64,000 bases of DNA from Stictocephala bisonia (GCA_035578905.1 JAQJVL010000307.1:248001-312000), one strand, 5' to 3'; positions 10,863 to 23,957 are shown, counted from the first letter of the stretch. A program made the numbers and translations. Notes: a model not told the origin generated them from the letters alone.

Positions 10863-12617
10863 TTTTATACACGTGACAATGAGCTACGGATTGGGACACA
10901 AAGCGTGCAGGGGTGTTGACTAGTGCAATGCCTTTCAAAGTTAGGATCGAACCAAACAAATCGGGTTTAACAAAAGGTTCATATACAAGAGGTTGCCTCA
11001 TACAAGTACGAATCCGTATCGCGCAGGTAACAATTACGTCATAGGGAGGCCTCAGCTGTATTTTTTTCCTGTATTTTACCTTTACTACTGTAAACAAAAC
11101 AAACCGCAACAATGTAAATCATCTGATATTAGTACTCACGACGACCCTTAGATCTGCGTTGTTTTATTTTGAATATGGTTATGTTTTTAATTGAGAATTC
11201 GTATGGCTATGACTAACTTCATATTGATATTATTTAGTGGTTAATAATTAAGTATATAACCCCGCAACACATAAAAAAGATAATTTGCTGCTTTTAATTA
11301 ATTTTAACATACTAGACATTTTAATATTTCTAAAATAATCTTAAAATCAATACGATCATTGTTTTTAATATGTAGTTTTATCTGTTTAGCATGCTGTTTT
11401 AGAGGCACAGAGTAAGTAATACCGGTAAATACACTTACTCTGTGGGTGGAGGTCTCCCTGTGACGTCACAACCCAGCTTATATAGACCATATGAGAATGA
11501 GGCAACTTGTTGTATAGGAACCTTGGGTTTAACCAGGAGTTTTGGGGTTTTTCCCAACTTCTGTACGACTTATTTAGTACTTTCTTTCTTTAAAATTTAT
11601 AGGTATTGTCATTATTTTGTTTCTAAGCAATTTAATGAATTTTTCGTAAATATATCATTTACTAAGGTAGTATAATTTTATCTCAATAAAAATAGTACAT
11701 ATTGATTCTATATTTATTTGGGTGGGATTTTTTTCCTAATCAACATGTCAGTACTGACGAACGCATACAGCATAGTTTCTATTTCTTTATCATTAAATAT
11801 AATTTTCATTTGTAGTTAATTTGTAATAATTCATCAAGTATGCCTACGCTTTGCAGGTAATATGTTAGTTTGTAGGTATTTTGAAAAGTAAATATTTATA
11901 GTCCTTAACTTTGATTTTAAAGATAAGAAAAAGTCAGTTAAATAAAAGTTAAGTATATATTCACAATGTAAAGATTATTAACCCTCATAAAACAATAAAA
12001 GACGTAAATATAGAGCTATTTATTTCAACGAGTAATTTTATGTCTACGAATCCTATCATAAAATTATACAAACTACACACAGTAAACGGCGAATATGTAT
12101 TTATGTTTCATTAAAGGCTGTAGAAGAAAAAAAAATCTTAACTTTTGCAGGTAAAAGTAACAATAAGGAAAATGTTATTCTTGCGACTGTGGTGGTTGAT
12201 TTTAGCGTGACAGGAAATGCAGATAAGGTGCAGATACCGTGAACAGCGTGAACCAATTACCGCTAACTGCTACTTAAGCAAATTGAAATCTGCCTAGAAA
12301 ATTAATTAAATAGCACTTTTGTTTCGTTTATTTGCTTACTATATGTATGAATAACTAACAGTTTTGGCACTTTATTGCAGTGGTTTTGTGATTTGATGAC
12401 TTTATGGCAATCATCTTAATGTAGACGATATTTTCAGTGATTATTTTATTATTGTTGTTGTTGTTTAAGATAATGTCTGTAATTTGTTTATCGTTTTCCC
12501 TTTTCCTGATGAGGTGACATTACTTTTTGTCTGAGATATAGTAAACTTACATAGTCAACATTTTGTAGTCAGTGGAACGAATCTAACATGGTAACTACAA
12601 ATAAAAAAATCCTATCT
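10863..12617. other. Non-coding DNA with a small hairpin
   Basis: G+C-richer and non-repetitive at 10863-11110, AT-rich afterwards. A perfect 12-bp inverted repeat (CACAGAGTAAGT at 11406-11417, ACTTACTCTGTG at 11433-11444) is followed by TGACGTCA, a CRE-like palindrome, at 11461-11468. No gene recognised. Confidence 0.45.
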
Positions 12618-12920
12618 CATATAAACTAGATTTATGTAACATCGTCGGGTAAGTGTTTCTTACGTGATACTATCATATAAACTATTCGTATCTCAAATAA
12701 ACTAGCTTTATTTAACATCATCAAATTATGTACCTTAAGTGACTTAGTCAGATGAGCTACTCTTTCGTGACATGATCATTTAAACTAGTCGTATATGTTG
12801 TCTCATATAAGCTAGCCTTATTTGACATCATCAAAGCACTCACCTTATATGAGTTAGTCAGATGAGCTAATCTTACGGGACATGATCATGTAAAGTCTTA
12901 CGTCTCATCTCAGGTAAGCT
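12618..12920. repeat. Three diverged tandem units of about 75-110 bp
   Basis: Units begin CATATAAACTAG (12618), CAAATAAACTAG (12694) and CATATAAGCTAG (12804) and share TTATTTAACATCATCAAA, AGTCAGATGAGCTA and GACATGATCAT. The first unit carries a deletion. Old, decaying duplication. Confidence 0.75.
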
Positions 12921-13094
12921 GACCCTCATGGTTAAACCCTAATGTAAACATTGATTCTTATTATAATTTCGTATTTACTCTAGCATATTGTAGTATACAT
13001 AAATAACATGTTACAGATAACATTTGTAATATAAAATGTAAAAGCTTAATAAAAATGTTTCTTACTTACCTAAAAGTATGGATGGTATTCACCC

Positions 13095-13155
13095 ACCTAA
13101 ATACATAAAGTGTAATTGGCCCACCCACCCGCCGACACACGTACAGTGGTATTAA
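13095..13155 (-). repeat. GTAC/GGGTGGG motif, reverse orientation
   Basis: Contains GGCCCACCCACCCGCC and ACACGTACAGTGGTATT, the reverse complement of the unit tandemly arrayed at 61485-61660 and present at 14306-14398. Confidence 0.65.
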
Positions 13156-14305
13156 AATTTGTTTTCTTTTGAAAGCAGATTTTATTCTTTGCTAATTTTT
13201 ATTTTTTTATTATTATATTTTGATTAGCCATTTTTATGTAGTATTTTATTATTTTCTTTTTAATTGTGATGGCTTTTAGACAGCTATTCAAAATATACTC
13301 GTTTTTATTTTCTCTAAAAATGTTGGCTATAACAAATTATGTAACATATTTTTTTATTTAGGAAAATGTTTTTTAATGAGGTTGATATTAGTGACAATGT
13401 ATTGATATCATTATGTATTCTGTGGATCTCTTACAGAAAAAAATTATTAAAAATGTCAATCTTTTGTAACTTTGTCAGTTTATTTCTAAACATATTGGCA
13501 TACATTTCTTTGCATAAAACTGTCTCAAATTCTGGAACATAGTTCTCTGTAAACTAATTACACAATAACACCGAAAATATTAGTAAAGACATGATCACTA
13601 AATTCATTTATATAAAATAAATGTATAATTATTTGTAATGTTAACTTAATTAAAAAATAGTTAGTCATGTCACTGTAACACTGAAATGTGAATACAATTA
13701 TATCTAATGTACGTACTTTTAATGCAGTTTTTACGATAAATTCACTGAGCGAATGGGTTCTTTGTGGGGCTTAACACGGCGTATTTTTGTTTTAATAAAA
13801 AAATGTACAAAAATAACGAGAACATTTCCAGCATAATTAAGTTGCATGGCAACCATTAGTTTTCAGTCGCAAACACGTATCAAAGCCGCCCTCCAGTGAA
13901 AGTCGATTTTGTTATTTTCCATGTCATCATTTTTACTAATTAGTGTTAATGTGATGCTTCAATGTTATTTGTGTTATTTCGCCTTCAGTCGAATGTAGAT
14001 TGTACTCAACATGTGCCATGAAGGCTAACACTTTTTAAATAACATTTTTAGTGTTATAATTTAGAACATATTCAGCATAGGAAAGTAGTAACAATAATCA
14101 AATTATTTTATTCCGGGTTTGTGAAGTATATTTCATTTAGGCCTAATACATTTTGAATTAATTTGAAACTAGTGAAATATCCACGTTACGAGATAATTAG
14201 TAACATTATTGTTGCGTCAATGTAAAGCATAAGTAATTTAGGCTTTGAAGCGAAGATTGCTCAAATCGTTGATATAAGAATAAAATAAGATACTTGTACT
14301 TATAA
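13156..14305. other. AT-rich DNA, no gene seen
   Basis: AT-rich throughout, with no ORF of 60 codons or more and no clear repeat. A slightly G+C-richer patch lies at 13840-13920. Confidence 0.5.
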
Positions 14306-14398
14306 TTACCACTGTACGTGTATTTCATTACCACTGTACGTGTATGGGTTGGCAGGTGGGTCATTACCACTATGTGTATGAGTGGGCGGAGATAAGGA
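14306..14398 (+). repeat. GTAC/GGGTGGG motif, three partial copies
   Basis: Three partial units of TACCACTGTACGTGTATGGG plus GGCAGGTGGGTCAT, directly upstream of the 95-bp satellite. Same motif as at 13095 (inverted), 61485 and 61878 (inverted). Confidence 0.75.
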
Positions 14399-14402
14399 TA
14401 AG

Positions 14403-15542
14403 GATCAGAGACTGATAAGTTATGGTACTGTCTTCCCGACGAAGAGATGATGCTATACCTAAAACAGATAAACGTTTAGTGGCTCCTCATTGATATTGAT
14501 CAGAGACTGATAAGGTATGGTACTGTCTTCCCGACGAAAAGATGATGCTATACCTAAAACAGATAAACGTTTAGTGGCTCCTCATTGATATTGATCAGAG
14601 ACTGATAAGGTATGGTACTGTCTTCCCGACAAAAAGATGATGCTAAACCTAAAACAGATAAACGTTTAGTGGCTCCTCATTGATATTGATCAGAGACTGA
14701 TAAGGTATGGTACTGTCTTCCCGACGAAGAGATGATGCTATACCTAAAACAGATAAACGTTTAATGGCTCCTCATTGATATTGATCTGAGACTGATAAGG
14801 TATGGTACTGTCTTCCCGACGAAGAGATGGTGCTATACCTAAAACAGATAAACGTTTAGTGGCTCCTCATTGATATTGATCAGAGACTGATAAGGTATGG
14901 TACTGTCTTCCCGACGAAGAGATGATGCTATACCTAAAACAGATAAACGTTTAATGGCTCCTCATTGATATTGATCTGAGACTGATAAGGTATGGTACTG
15001 TCTTCCCGACGAAGAGATGATGCTATACCTAAAACAGATAAACGTTTAGTGGCTCCTCATTGATATTGATCAGAGACTGATAAGGTATGGTACTGTCTTC
15101 CCGACGAAGAGATGATGCTATACCTAAAACAGATAAACGTTTAGTGGCTCCTCATTGATATTGATCAGAGACTGATAAGGTATGGTACTGTCTTCCCGAC
15201 GAAAAGATGATGCTATACCTAAAACAGATAAACGTTTAGTGGCTCCTCATTGATATTGATCAGAGACTGATAAGGTATGGTACTGTCTTCCCGACAAAAA
15301 GATGATGCTATACCTAAAACAGATAAACGTTTAGTGGCTCCTCATTGATATTGATCAGAGACTGATAAGGTATGGTACTGTCTTCCCGACGAAGAGATGA
15401 TGCTATACCTAAAACAGATAAACGTTTAGTGGCTCCTCATTGATATCGATCAGAGACTGATAAGTTATGGTACTGTCTTCCCGACGAAGAGATAATGCTA
15501 TACCTAAAACAGATAAACGTTTAGTGGCTCCTCATTGATATT
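14403..15542. repeat. 95-bp satellite, exactly 12 copies
   Basis: Twelve units of 95 bp starting GATCAGAGACTGATAAGGTA and containing TACTGTCTTCCCGACGAAGA and ACAGATAAACGTTTAGTGGC, with very few differences. Variants form an order: CGAAGAG, CGAAAAG, CAAAAAG in units 1-3 and again in units 8-10; GATCTGAG in units 5 and 7; GATAAGTTATGG only in the first and last units. The array therefore grew by block duplication. Confidence 0.97.
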
Positions 15543-16380
15543 CTCAATTGCTGCCGGTTTCAAAGAACTATGGAACTTTAGGTACCTAAATATGTACATT
15601 TGTTCCAAACGTTTCACGATCGGTTTTGCACTAAACATTGAACACATATCTTATAGCTTTGATATAGTTTTTAAGCATTCCCAAAAATTTTGGATTGTAA
15701 ATAAAATTTCATTTACTATTACTGGAATATAACTGACAACGTACAGTTATAAGTATAATATGGGGTTTCCACTTTTAGGAGTTCCATATTTCATAAAATA
15801 ATATCGTAAAAACCCAATAGTCTTTTAAATTCTCCACAAAAAATATACTTATTTAGTGATGTTGTATAAAAATGTGAACAACTCTTGCACCACAAGCAAT
15901 CCCCCAACACCACGTCAGTAGGAACCCCACCCACAGGGCCTTTCCCGCAGGTTGCGTGTCCGAGAATGTTAATTCAGGATGAGTGACGGCTTTGAAATTG
16001 CTGGATAATTGGAGTACTGACATCCTGGTGGCATCATGTCCAGCACACCATCCACCTAATAATTCCAGCAGTTCTAAATATAAAACTTCAAACTTGCTGG
16101 AAGCAGATTTGTTCTAATTGAATAACCTTACTAGCTTTAATTTAGCGGGAACATATCAACTTATAAACCACTACCTTATATTTTGATTTTTAACTTATAG
16201 TATATTTCAAAGTCTAACAACCAACATGAAATAGGCGACTATAGAGCTCATACTATTTCTAAGCTTGTAATATGCTTAATAATATAACATTTCATTTTTA
16301 TGAACTTTGGTGTAACTAACTTCCACAATATTAGGCACATGTGGCCATATACATTTGTAAATTAATTGAAAAAATAATCA
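15543..16380. other. Non-coding DNA with a G+C-richer island
   Basis: A 65-codon ORF at 15535-15732 starts in the satellite edge and has no recognisable domain. The patch at about 15885-16060 is G+C-richer, contains CCACCCACAGGGCC, and is not repeated in the window. The rest is AT-rich. Confidence 0.4.
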
Positions 16381-16502
16381 TGCCCAGTTCATGTGAGTGC
16401 AGGCCTGTGCGTAAATTTAATTCAACGATTGGAGTACAGACTGTCAGCACAGTTAAGGATTGTATTTAGGATTGTGAAGCCTAACCATTGAGCCACCACG
16501 CC
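16381..16502 (-). mobile_element. SINE-A copy, tRNA-derived
   Basis: Minus strand begins GGCGTGGTGGCTCAATGG, a tRNA-like box A region. It continues through GACAGTCTGTACTCCAATCG to ACGCACAGGCCTGCACTCAC and CATGAACTGG. The same order occurs at 26469-26643 and 53331-53799. Box B is decayed. A 68-residue ORF across it is spurious. Confidence 0.82.
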
Positions 16503-18521
16503 ATATTTATAGATCAGTTTGGTTATCATGTTTTGTGATTTTAGATGGGCCACCCGTCTCGGATCATATGATGGGCCATCGGATGGGGACATATAATAAG
16601 AAATATGCGATCGTATTTGGTTTTCCAAGTACTAGCTATATAAGCTATTTATATATATTAAAGTTTTTCCCCATCAAAATTTTTTTTAAATTTGTTCATA
16701 TTTAATTCGATCAAAAACGTCGACATAGGAGATGGACGTAAAATTCCTGTTTCGATATCACAAGGGAGTGCATTTATGACAATCGGGTATTTAATGATTC
16801 ATACGGCTAGTACTATTAACGCGCATTCATCCATAAACGTCATGTCCACATTATGATGAGTGGTGCGATAGCGGGTGTAATCATGGATGGTAATCCCCAC
16901 CCCCCACCCCGTGGTCATCGTACTCGGCCGCCGTTGACAGCCGTAATCCATCTGTTACAACTTCCATCTGACACTCCATCAAAAACTCCAGCTGAGAAGC
17001 TTTCCTCTCTTCTCATACGTCATAATATTTCGCCCGGAATTGAGATGGAGTGATTGTGATAGTTTCACCAGTCACCATTAGTCACCGAAATTGAAGAACA
17101 TATATATTTAATTTTCTTTTTACTCAAGACTTAATTAATCCTTTTTACTAGGCTTTATTTATGTGTCTCACTCGACATTACAAATGAGCTGAAGACATGT
17201 AAGTGATATTTAATTAATGAGTTATCTACAGACCACCAGCTTTGTTGGGGGTTCGAGCCTTAAGGAGGCCGTTTCCCTACGCGAAAAAGGCCAAAAAACA
17301 TTGGAATATATTTCATCGATTCAGTTTGTAATAATATTCGTATAGTAACTAATGAAATGTCATTTGAAAGGTGAAGACATATTCTAATGACTCTTTGGTT
17401 TATAACTCATTATAATGATAAATAAACACGAACCGTACAGTTGAAATAGAAAAGTATACTTTTGTCCGCCGACGGTAAATTACATCGGTACTACTGTATA
17501 GGCCTGACTGGAACTGTCGACTTTCCAGCGGTGCATTGGCAGTTCAAGAAACGTCCACCTTAATCGGAGCCGGTATTATGGATGTCGTTGGGTTAGTGTG
17601 TTGAGTGTAAGAAGACTTGAGTCCCGTAAATTTTAGGGTTTAGCGTAGTGATCCTAAAGTACATAAACGCAACATTATATTGTATTGACTACAAAACAAA
17701 CATTTCGTGTTAAATATTATTGAAAACTAATAGTTAAAAATATTTTGGATTAGTTGGCAATATTGAAGTTGAGATGACATTTAAACTACTAAATGGGCTT
17801 AAGCAGAATCTATACAGACTGTACTTTATAATCACGAGAAGTTGATAACTAGACTACATGTAAGTACTAATAGACCGCTCAGAAAACGACCTACTGAACG
17901 CCTTGGTGCAAGTGAGATGCACCGAGTGGTGGGAGTGAGGCATAGAACTAATCTTCCCCCATTGTGTAATTAATTCAAGCATTAACATAATAACCAGAAT
18001 GACGGAAGGCCGCGTGCTGGCAACGCAATACCAGCAGTGACCGTTGGTTGGTTTAATTAATACTAATGAATCATGCTTGGATCGAATAAATTAAATCATT
18101 TTTATTATTAAAATAAAAATTAATAATAACAATAACACAATGAATTATTGAAAAATAGTTATGTAAACAATTAAGAGCATTTAAACTGACTTGTACAGTG
18201 CATAACAGTTTTATAATTTTTTTCTCCACAAGTTGCGGAAGTTGAATATTTGAAGGCGGATATTAGTAACATCTGTGAAGTAAGGCAGCTCAGTAGTGAA
18301 ACGATTCCCCTCTGCTGCAAAAACTCTACAAGTGCTAAATATAACACGTTGTTTGCTTACGCTCTGGACAAGATATAGTTAAGAGATAAAAGTGAGATTT
18401 TTGTTTGGAATCTCACCTTTCCAATTATATATAACACATAATATAATGGAGCGCTCCAAAGAGCAGGAACAAATTATTTAATTAACATTTCAAGCTCAAA
18501 AAATCGAGTTTGTCATTAGTT
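16503..18521. other. Non-coding DNA with several G+C-richer islands
   Basis: Islands at about 16850-17055, 17470-17650 and 17890-18055 stand out from the AT-rich background and are not repeated in the window. The first holds a 66-codon ORF with no recognised domain; I do not call it a gene. The last includes TTAATTAAT-type homeodomain-like sites. Confidence 0.35.
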
Positions 18522-19909
18522 AACCACTGTATTAATAACAATTTCCATATATAATAACTATATCCTTTCCCAGCTGATTTGGTTTTGCGCATTTAATAAC
18601 TATGTTTAAATCTTTATTCTGTTACCTGTCAATAACCCATAATTGATATTTTGTTTCTATGGTTAAATTTGTTCAACATAATGGTGTGGAAATATTTTAG
18701 TTGGTTTTATTGTGATTTTATTAGTGGTTTCATCCTTATATTTTGGGAAACTAAAGAAAGTCTGGAAGTAAATACAAAACATACAAGAAAAAGTAAAGTT
18801 TAAGCAGTTTGTAGGAACAACAACATTTAGGCTTACAACATAGGCCTGCAACATATAGGCCTACAAATTGCGAGTAATTTAGTTCAAACTGCAAAATCCC
18901 TTGATTTCGACTGAGTTTCTAAAGCTGAAAAAGCTATTTCCTATATGGAGAAAACAATAGGCAGCAAATAAATGTAGCTAAAAGGAAGTTATAGGAGCTA
19001 TATGAGGTAGATGATGACCCAGATAACCCCAGTTCCTGTGCTGGACATTATTAAAAGTGATTACAGTTATGAATTACACTAAACAAAATCAATTAGGTCT
19101 TTTTTCATTTTTCCGAAACTTAATTTTTTTAATTTAATGTCGCTAGCTATAAAACTTTTTGAGATATCTATATGAACATTTTGTCATACATTCCTTGTAT
19201 AGTACTTGTTTACACAACCACTGTATTAATAACAATTTCCATATATAATAACTATATCCTTTCCCAGCTGATTTGGTTTTGCGCATTTAATAACTATGTT
19301 TAAATCTTTATTCTGTTACCTGTCAATAACCCATAATTGATATTTTGTTTCTATGGTTAAATTTGTTCAACATAATGGTGTGGAAATATTTTAGTTAGTT
19401 TTATTGTGATTTTATTAGTGATTTCATCCTTTTGTTTTGGGAAACTAAAGAAAGTCTGGAAGTAAATACAAAACATACAAGAAAAAGTAAAGTTTACGCA
19501 GTTTGTAGGAACAACAACATATAGGCCAACAACATAGGCCTGCAACATATAGGCCTACAAATTGCGAGTAATTTAGTTCAAACTGTAAAATCCCTTGATT
19601 TCGACAGAGTTTCTAAAGCTGAAAAAGCTATTTCCTATATGGAGAAAACAATAGGCAGCAAAGAAATGTAGCTAAAAGGAAGTTATAGGAGCTATATGAG
19701 GTAGATGATGACCCAGATAACCCCAGTTCCTGTGCTGGACATTATTAAAAGTGATTACAGTTATGAATTACACTAAACAAAATCAATTAGGTCTTTTTTC
19801 ATTTTTCCGAAACTTAATTTTTTTAATTTAATGTCGCTAGCTATAAAACTTTTTGAGATATCTATATGAACATTTTGTCATACATTCCTTGTATAGTACT
19901 TGTTTACTA
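18522..19909. repeat. Recent 694-bp tandem duplication
   Basis: Two adjacent copies, 18522-19215 and 19216-19909, both running from AACCACTGTATTAATAACAA to TGTATAGTACTTGTTTAC. They differ by only a small number of substitutions. Paired 63-codon minus-strand ORFs (18663-18854 and 19357-19548) are duplicated passengers without recognisable domains. Near the copy centres is a short TAGGCCTGCAACATATAGGC motif. Confidence 0.96.
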
Positions 19910-20663
19910 GGAGAGTTTTTTAAAGAAATTGTTAGCCAAAATTGACATACTATATTTTATATAAATATTGTTTTAAGTTTTAAACGTATATAAAAAAAGA
20001 AATCAAATTAATTTTATTTTTGTGAAAAATGATAAAATCTCTCCTAAGACACTGAAGAAAGTCTGACATTTAAAATAAAACCGAAAGTAATAAACTATCT
20101 CAAGTAGTTTTAAAGATATGTGATATATAGTTAACATTGTGTTCTTATGGAAGTCAGACTTCCCTCAAGAGGCTAATCATGAATATTGTTCATTTTACAA
20201 AAATATAGTGGGTATCAATGTCAACATGGATGGTTCCTAATAAAGGAATATACTTGTTTCTCTCGTAGTCAGTTGATGACAGAAATGGCAGCTCTGTTAA
20301 TCGACCGGTTAATTATGTGGAGGCAATCAGCTTACAGCCAATTATGGCCCACAGTGCGGGAGTATTAGCGAGGGGTGAAACCTGTGAGTGGTGAATGAAG
20401 GCGTGGCGGGGAGGTTGGTCGTCTCATCAGTTTTATGGACTTTGATTTGTATGAACATGTTTATTTTTCACGTTGAACATTTAATTTCCTTCGTATAAAT
20501 AACATACATTATATAATAATCAAAAATCAAGTCATAGTTTTAAACGTTAATTTGTTTCTGACAATATCTTGTAAATTCATACTTTTGTAAAACTTTGTAA
20601 AAATATTGTAGTCTCAGTGGATGACAAAATGATTAAGGTGCTTACCATGATAAACTAGCTAAG
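19910..20663. other. Non-coding DNA, candidate regulatory island
   Basis: AT-rich except about 20260-20440, which is G+C-richer and carries GACCGGTTAATTATGTGG and CAATCAGCTTACAGCCAATT. The clustered TAATTA/CAAT-type sites resemble enhancer DNA. No gene seen. Confidence 0.35.
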
Positions 20664-20775
20664 TACAGATTGCTCGTATCCCTAGACTGTCCACTTTACA
20701 GCCTGCCGAAAAGTTGTGGACCAAGCGCAGTTGTCAAACCGTGCCAATCCACAGTACAGATTAAAGAGAGCCAAA
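20664..20775 (-). mobile_element. Foldback element, GTGGACTG family, copy 2
   Basis: Starts CAGATTGCTCGTATCCCTAG, then GACTGTCCACTTTACAGCCT and GGACCAAGCGCAGTTGTCAA, the reverse-strand form of the family core. Diverged from the other copies. Confidence 0.65.
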
Positions 20776-21211
20776 ATAAGTGTATGAAATTAGTTGTTTC
20801 TTTCGCTTCCTGGTAATTATGGCAACTTTGCGTGCGCGGCCTGCATATTGAGTGCTTTTTCCGATAGGATAACGCACATAATTTTCCGTGAACTATTAAA
20901 AACCTGGGTATAGTTGATATGTGTAGTTATGATTAAGTTAACAAATGTATTTTTAACGAAGTATTTCATTGTAGTTTATCTATAAATATCGATCAGTATT
21001 AATCACCATATTTAATTATATCCTCTTTTCTTATTGGAACTTAACAATATCCTTTCAAGTGTTTGATAATTAGCATTCAAGCTTAAGCAGCGTGCACGTG
21101 TAGGTACGTTAAAACTAGGTCGATAGTCAGATTTACACATTTTGTAATCCTCTCCTGTAATGAAGGACTCTCAATAATACTTCAAAACAAGATCAACACT
21201 GCCACAAAACT
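20776..21211. other. AT-rich DNA, no gene seen
   Basis: No ORF of note and no repeat recognised. Confidence 0.5.
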
Positions 21212-21606
21212 GACTTGGTTGGATGCTGAAGTGTAGACCAACAGACTAGTACAGAATTGATTGATGCTGTGGTGCAGACCAACAGACTTCTACAGAATTG
21301 ACTTGATGCTGTGGTGCAGACTAACAGAGTAGTACAGAATTTGCTTCATGCTGTGGTGCAGACCAACAGACTGCTACAGAATTCGCTTGATGCCATGGTG
21401 CAGGCCAACAGACTGCTACAGAATTCACTTGATGCCGTGGTGCAGACCAACAGACTAGTACAGAATTGACTTGATGCTGTGGTGCAGACCAACAGAGTAG
21501 TACAGAACTCGCTTCATGCTGTGGTGCAGATCAACAGTCTGCTACAGAATTCGCTTTATGCTGTGGTGCAGACCAACAGACTGCTACAGAATTCGCTTGA
21601 TGCTGT
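21212..21606 (+). repeat. 42-bp tandem repeat, about nine copies, 14-codon periodic
   Basis: Units of 42 bp containing CTTGATGCTGTGGTGCAGAC, CAACAGACTGCTACAGAATT and a final CG/GA. Because 42 is a multiple of three, one plus-strand frame reads a 14-residue unit LDAVVQTNRLLQNS again and again. GAATTGA variants put TGA stops in that frame near 21298 and 21465, and the first unit has a TAG. Two open stretches of about 55 codons remain. Either a minisatellite that happens to be codon-periodic or the wreck of a repeat protein; no start or splice signal supports a live gene. Confidence 0.9.
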
Positions 21607-22450
21607 AGCGATTCTGGAAACGGAATAGTGAAGTATTTATTTACTTAGCTTACTGATGTCATCGTTGCGCTGTCTGAGTCATATAACAACAGCTAATTGT
21701 TCGTAATCAGTCAATTATCAACTAATTAGTTAACTGATGAAATAGTTTATACACTATGCGAGAACTATGTTGTAGGTTAGTTTTATTGTTTTGCATTTTT
21801 CAAACAGATTTTTTACCAACGATTGTTTATCCTAATATAGTATGCTTTTTAACTGAATATTTCCAACCTCGTCTATACATAGCCATATTTGTGTTTAAAA
21901 CGGTGAGATGATTATAGTTTATGTATTAGTAGTAGCCAGTGGTCTTTATAGCGTGCGTATAGGTGGGGAGGACTATCAGTTGCTTCTTTCGCAGGCATGA
22001 GGGCTATCGTTTGTTTTGAGTATGTATAGAGTGGGTAGGAAGAGCATCTTCAGTCGGATGTGTGTATTAGGTTATGTGAGAGGACTATCACAATGTAATG
22101 TTCGTAGAGAAGATGACTTATCATTGTTCTGTTGTATGAGGCTGGGTGAGAAGGCCGTCTGAAGGCGTGTTTGTATGTATGATGGGCACTTTACCAGCTA
22201 TTATACTTTCTTTCCAAAACCAATATAAAAAAAAAGTCCTTTACTATTCAATTAAACTTGTCAACTATTTACTTCTCTACTTTAAGAAAATAAATAGCAA
22301 TGTTAAGCTAAAGATAAGTTAAAGCAGCTTCTAATTTGAGTAATAGCAATATAATATAAACAAGCACTTTACTGAGCATAAACGTTAGATGACATATGAC
22401 AAAAATATATTTCATCATTCTTCAAGCTCGTTTCTAACTGGGTATTTAAT
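21607..22450. other. Non-coding DNA, no gene seen
   Basis: Includes a GTATG/GAGGACTATC-rich stretch at 21950-22190 with faint repetition (GTGAGAGGACTATC, GGGTGAGAAGGC, GGGGAGGACTATC). No ORF of note. Confidence 0.4.
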
Positions 22451-22611
22451 TTAATGTTATAAGATGAAACAAACACTCTGTAAATCGTTTTTTTAAATGT
22501 TGTTAGGCCTTTCGGTAACAAAGTGTCTGAAGAGGGTAACTTTGTTTCCGAAAGGCCTAACAAAATTTAAAAAATGTTTACTGGAGTTGTTGTTTTATCT
22601 TATAACATTAA
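22451..22611. mobile_element. Foldback element with TTAGGCCTTTCGG hairpin
   Basis: A near-perfect long inverted repeat. Outer arms are TTAATGTTATAAGATGAAAC and GTTTTATCTTATAACATTAA; the inner hairpin pairs TGTTAGGCCTTTCGGTAACA with its complement around a loop of about 15 bases. Two overlapping ORFs on opposite strands arise from the palindrome. Structurally a MITE, with inner CCTTTCG similarity to 41694-41829. Confidence 0.85.
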
Positions 22612-23957
22612 AAACTATATTTGTTGAAATATGTAATGTAGTAATGTATCAAAATATTTTACAAAAATGCGGATTTCACGCATGCCTTGTTTCAATGAAA
22701 ACACATTATTTGAATAATGTTTTCCCTTATTTACTTACGCACTCTGTATTAAATAATACTATTTCAAATTTCGCTATTCCGCTCAAAACATGTTGACTAT
22801 AAATGTGTTACTACTTGAACATTTAGGTAAATTTTAATTGGGTTAAAAGATTTTATTCAAATATTACTTTGATCTATTTATATCTGCTATGAAGATATAT
22901 TATTTATATTTATTTGTAGGAAGGGTGGAGAAGTGCCACATATAGTTAATATGTAGTCATTTGTATATAGTGACCAACCACGTCACCCCCCACGCCACAA
23001 TACTCCATGACGTCACTACCCTGTCAGTAGCTGTCATAGAACCGGCAATTCCCACTACGAAGGTAGATTATCATCAATAATTAATTGTGAACGGATAAAA
23101 GATACGTGACAAAACAAAAACATAACACTTAATAGTTTTAAAAATTAACATAAAGTCAAAACTCAGCTTAACCTATACTATAAAAATTCCATTACGATAA
23201 CACTAGACTTGTTGCTTAAGGGAGGTCTTTAAAGTAAAACCCAAAACGGTCCATCGAAAAATGTTATGAGTGTTACCATTTTCGATACTTTTTTAATATA
23301 TTAATTGATGTCAGAATCTGCGATAAACAGCGTTGATCACAGAGTAATACAATTTCTATGAATAAAATACAATATAATTAGGGTTGTCGTTTGTGTTAAC
23401 TAAACAATACAACACAAATTATTTTAAATTTACTAAATCATAAGTTAATATGTGTCAGTTAAGCTATTTAGTTAAACATCCTAACTTATAGTTAAATATT
23501 AATCATTTCAAAAGCTTAGAACTTCCATGTAGGCTACATGACATCCATATATTTCAATAGGAGGTAAGTAAATAAGTTACTTAACTTTTTTTCTTTTTTA
23601 AGTAAGTAAGTTCGTCAGATAAAATGGAGTACTTCAGTAATTGATTACGTTTTAAACGTTCCTTACATCACATCTAACTATCTGTATATAAGAGTTATAA
23701 TATTATTTTAATATTTATTAAAATATACAATTATCATAAACGTTTTGCTGTTATATTATTAATTGTTAGGAAGAAATTATTTGATGGGTTGATATTTATA
23801 TTTTTTAAGTAATTAAGACATTCATTCTACATTTAACACTTCTAACAAAAATATAATAAATAACAACAAAATGTTTGTAAGCTGATTAATACAGTCTTGT
23901 ACGAATTATTCTTGTTTATTTATTCATAAGTACCAGCAACAACAAAAATGTTATAAG
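22612..23957. other. AT-rich DNA, one G+C-richer patch
   Basis: Patch at 22975-23070 (contains CCACGTCACCCCCCACGCC and TGACGTCA). Elsewhere AT-rich with no ORF of note. Nothing else recognised. Confidence 0.4.

Noticed and set aside
16853..17053. 66-codon ORF rich in Pro and Arg as an exon
   Set aside because: No recognisable domain and no clear splice-site or start context; kept only as a G+C-richer island.
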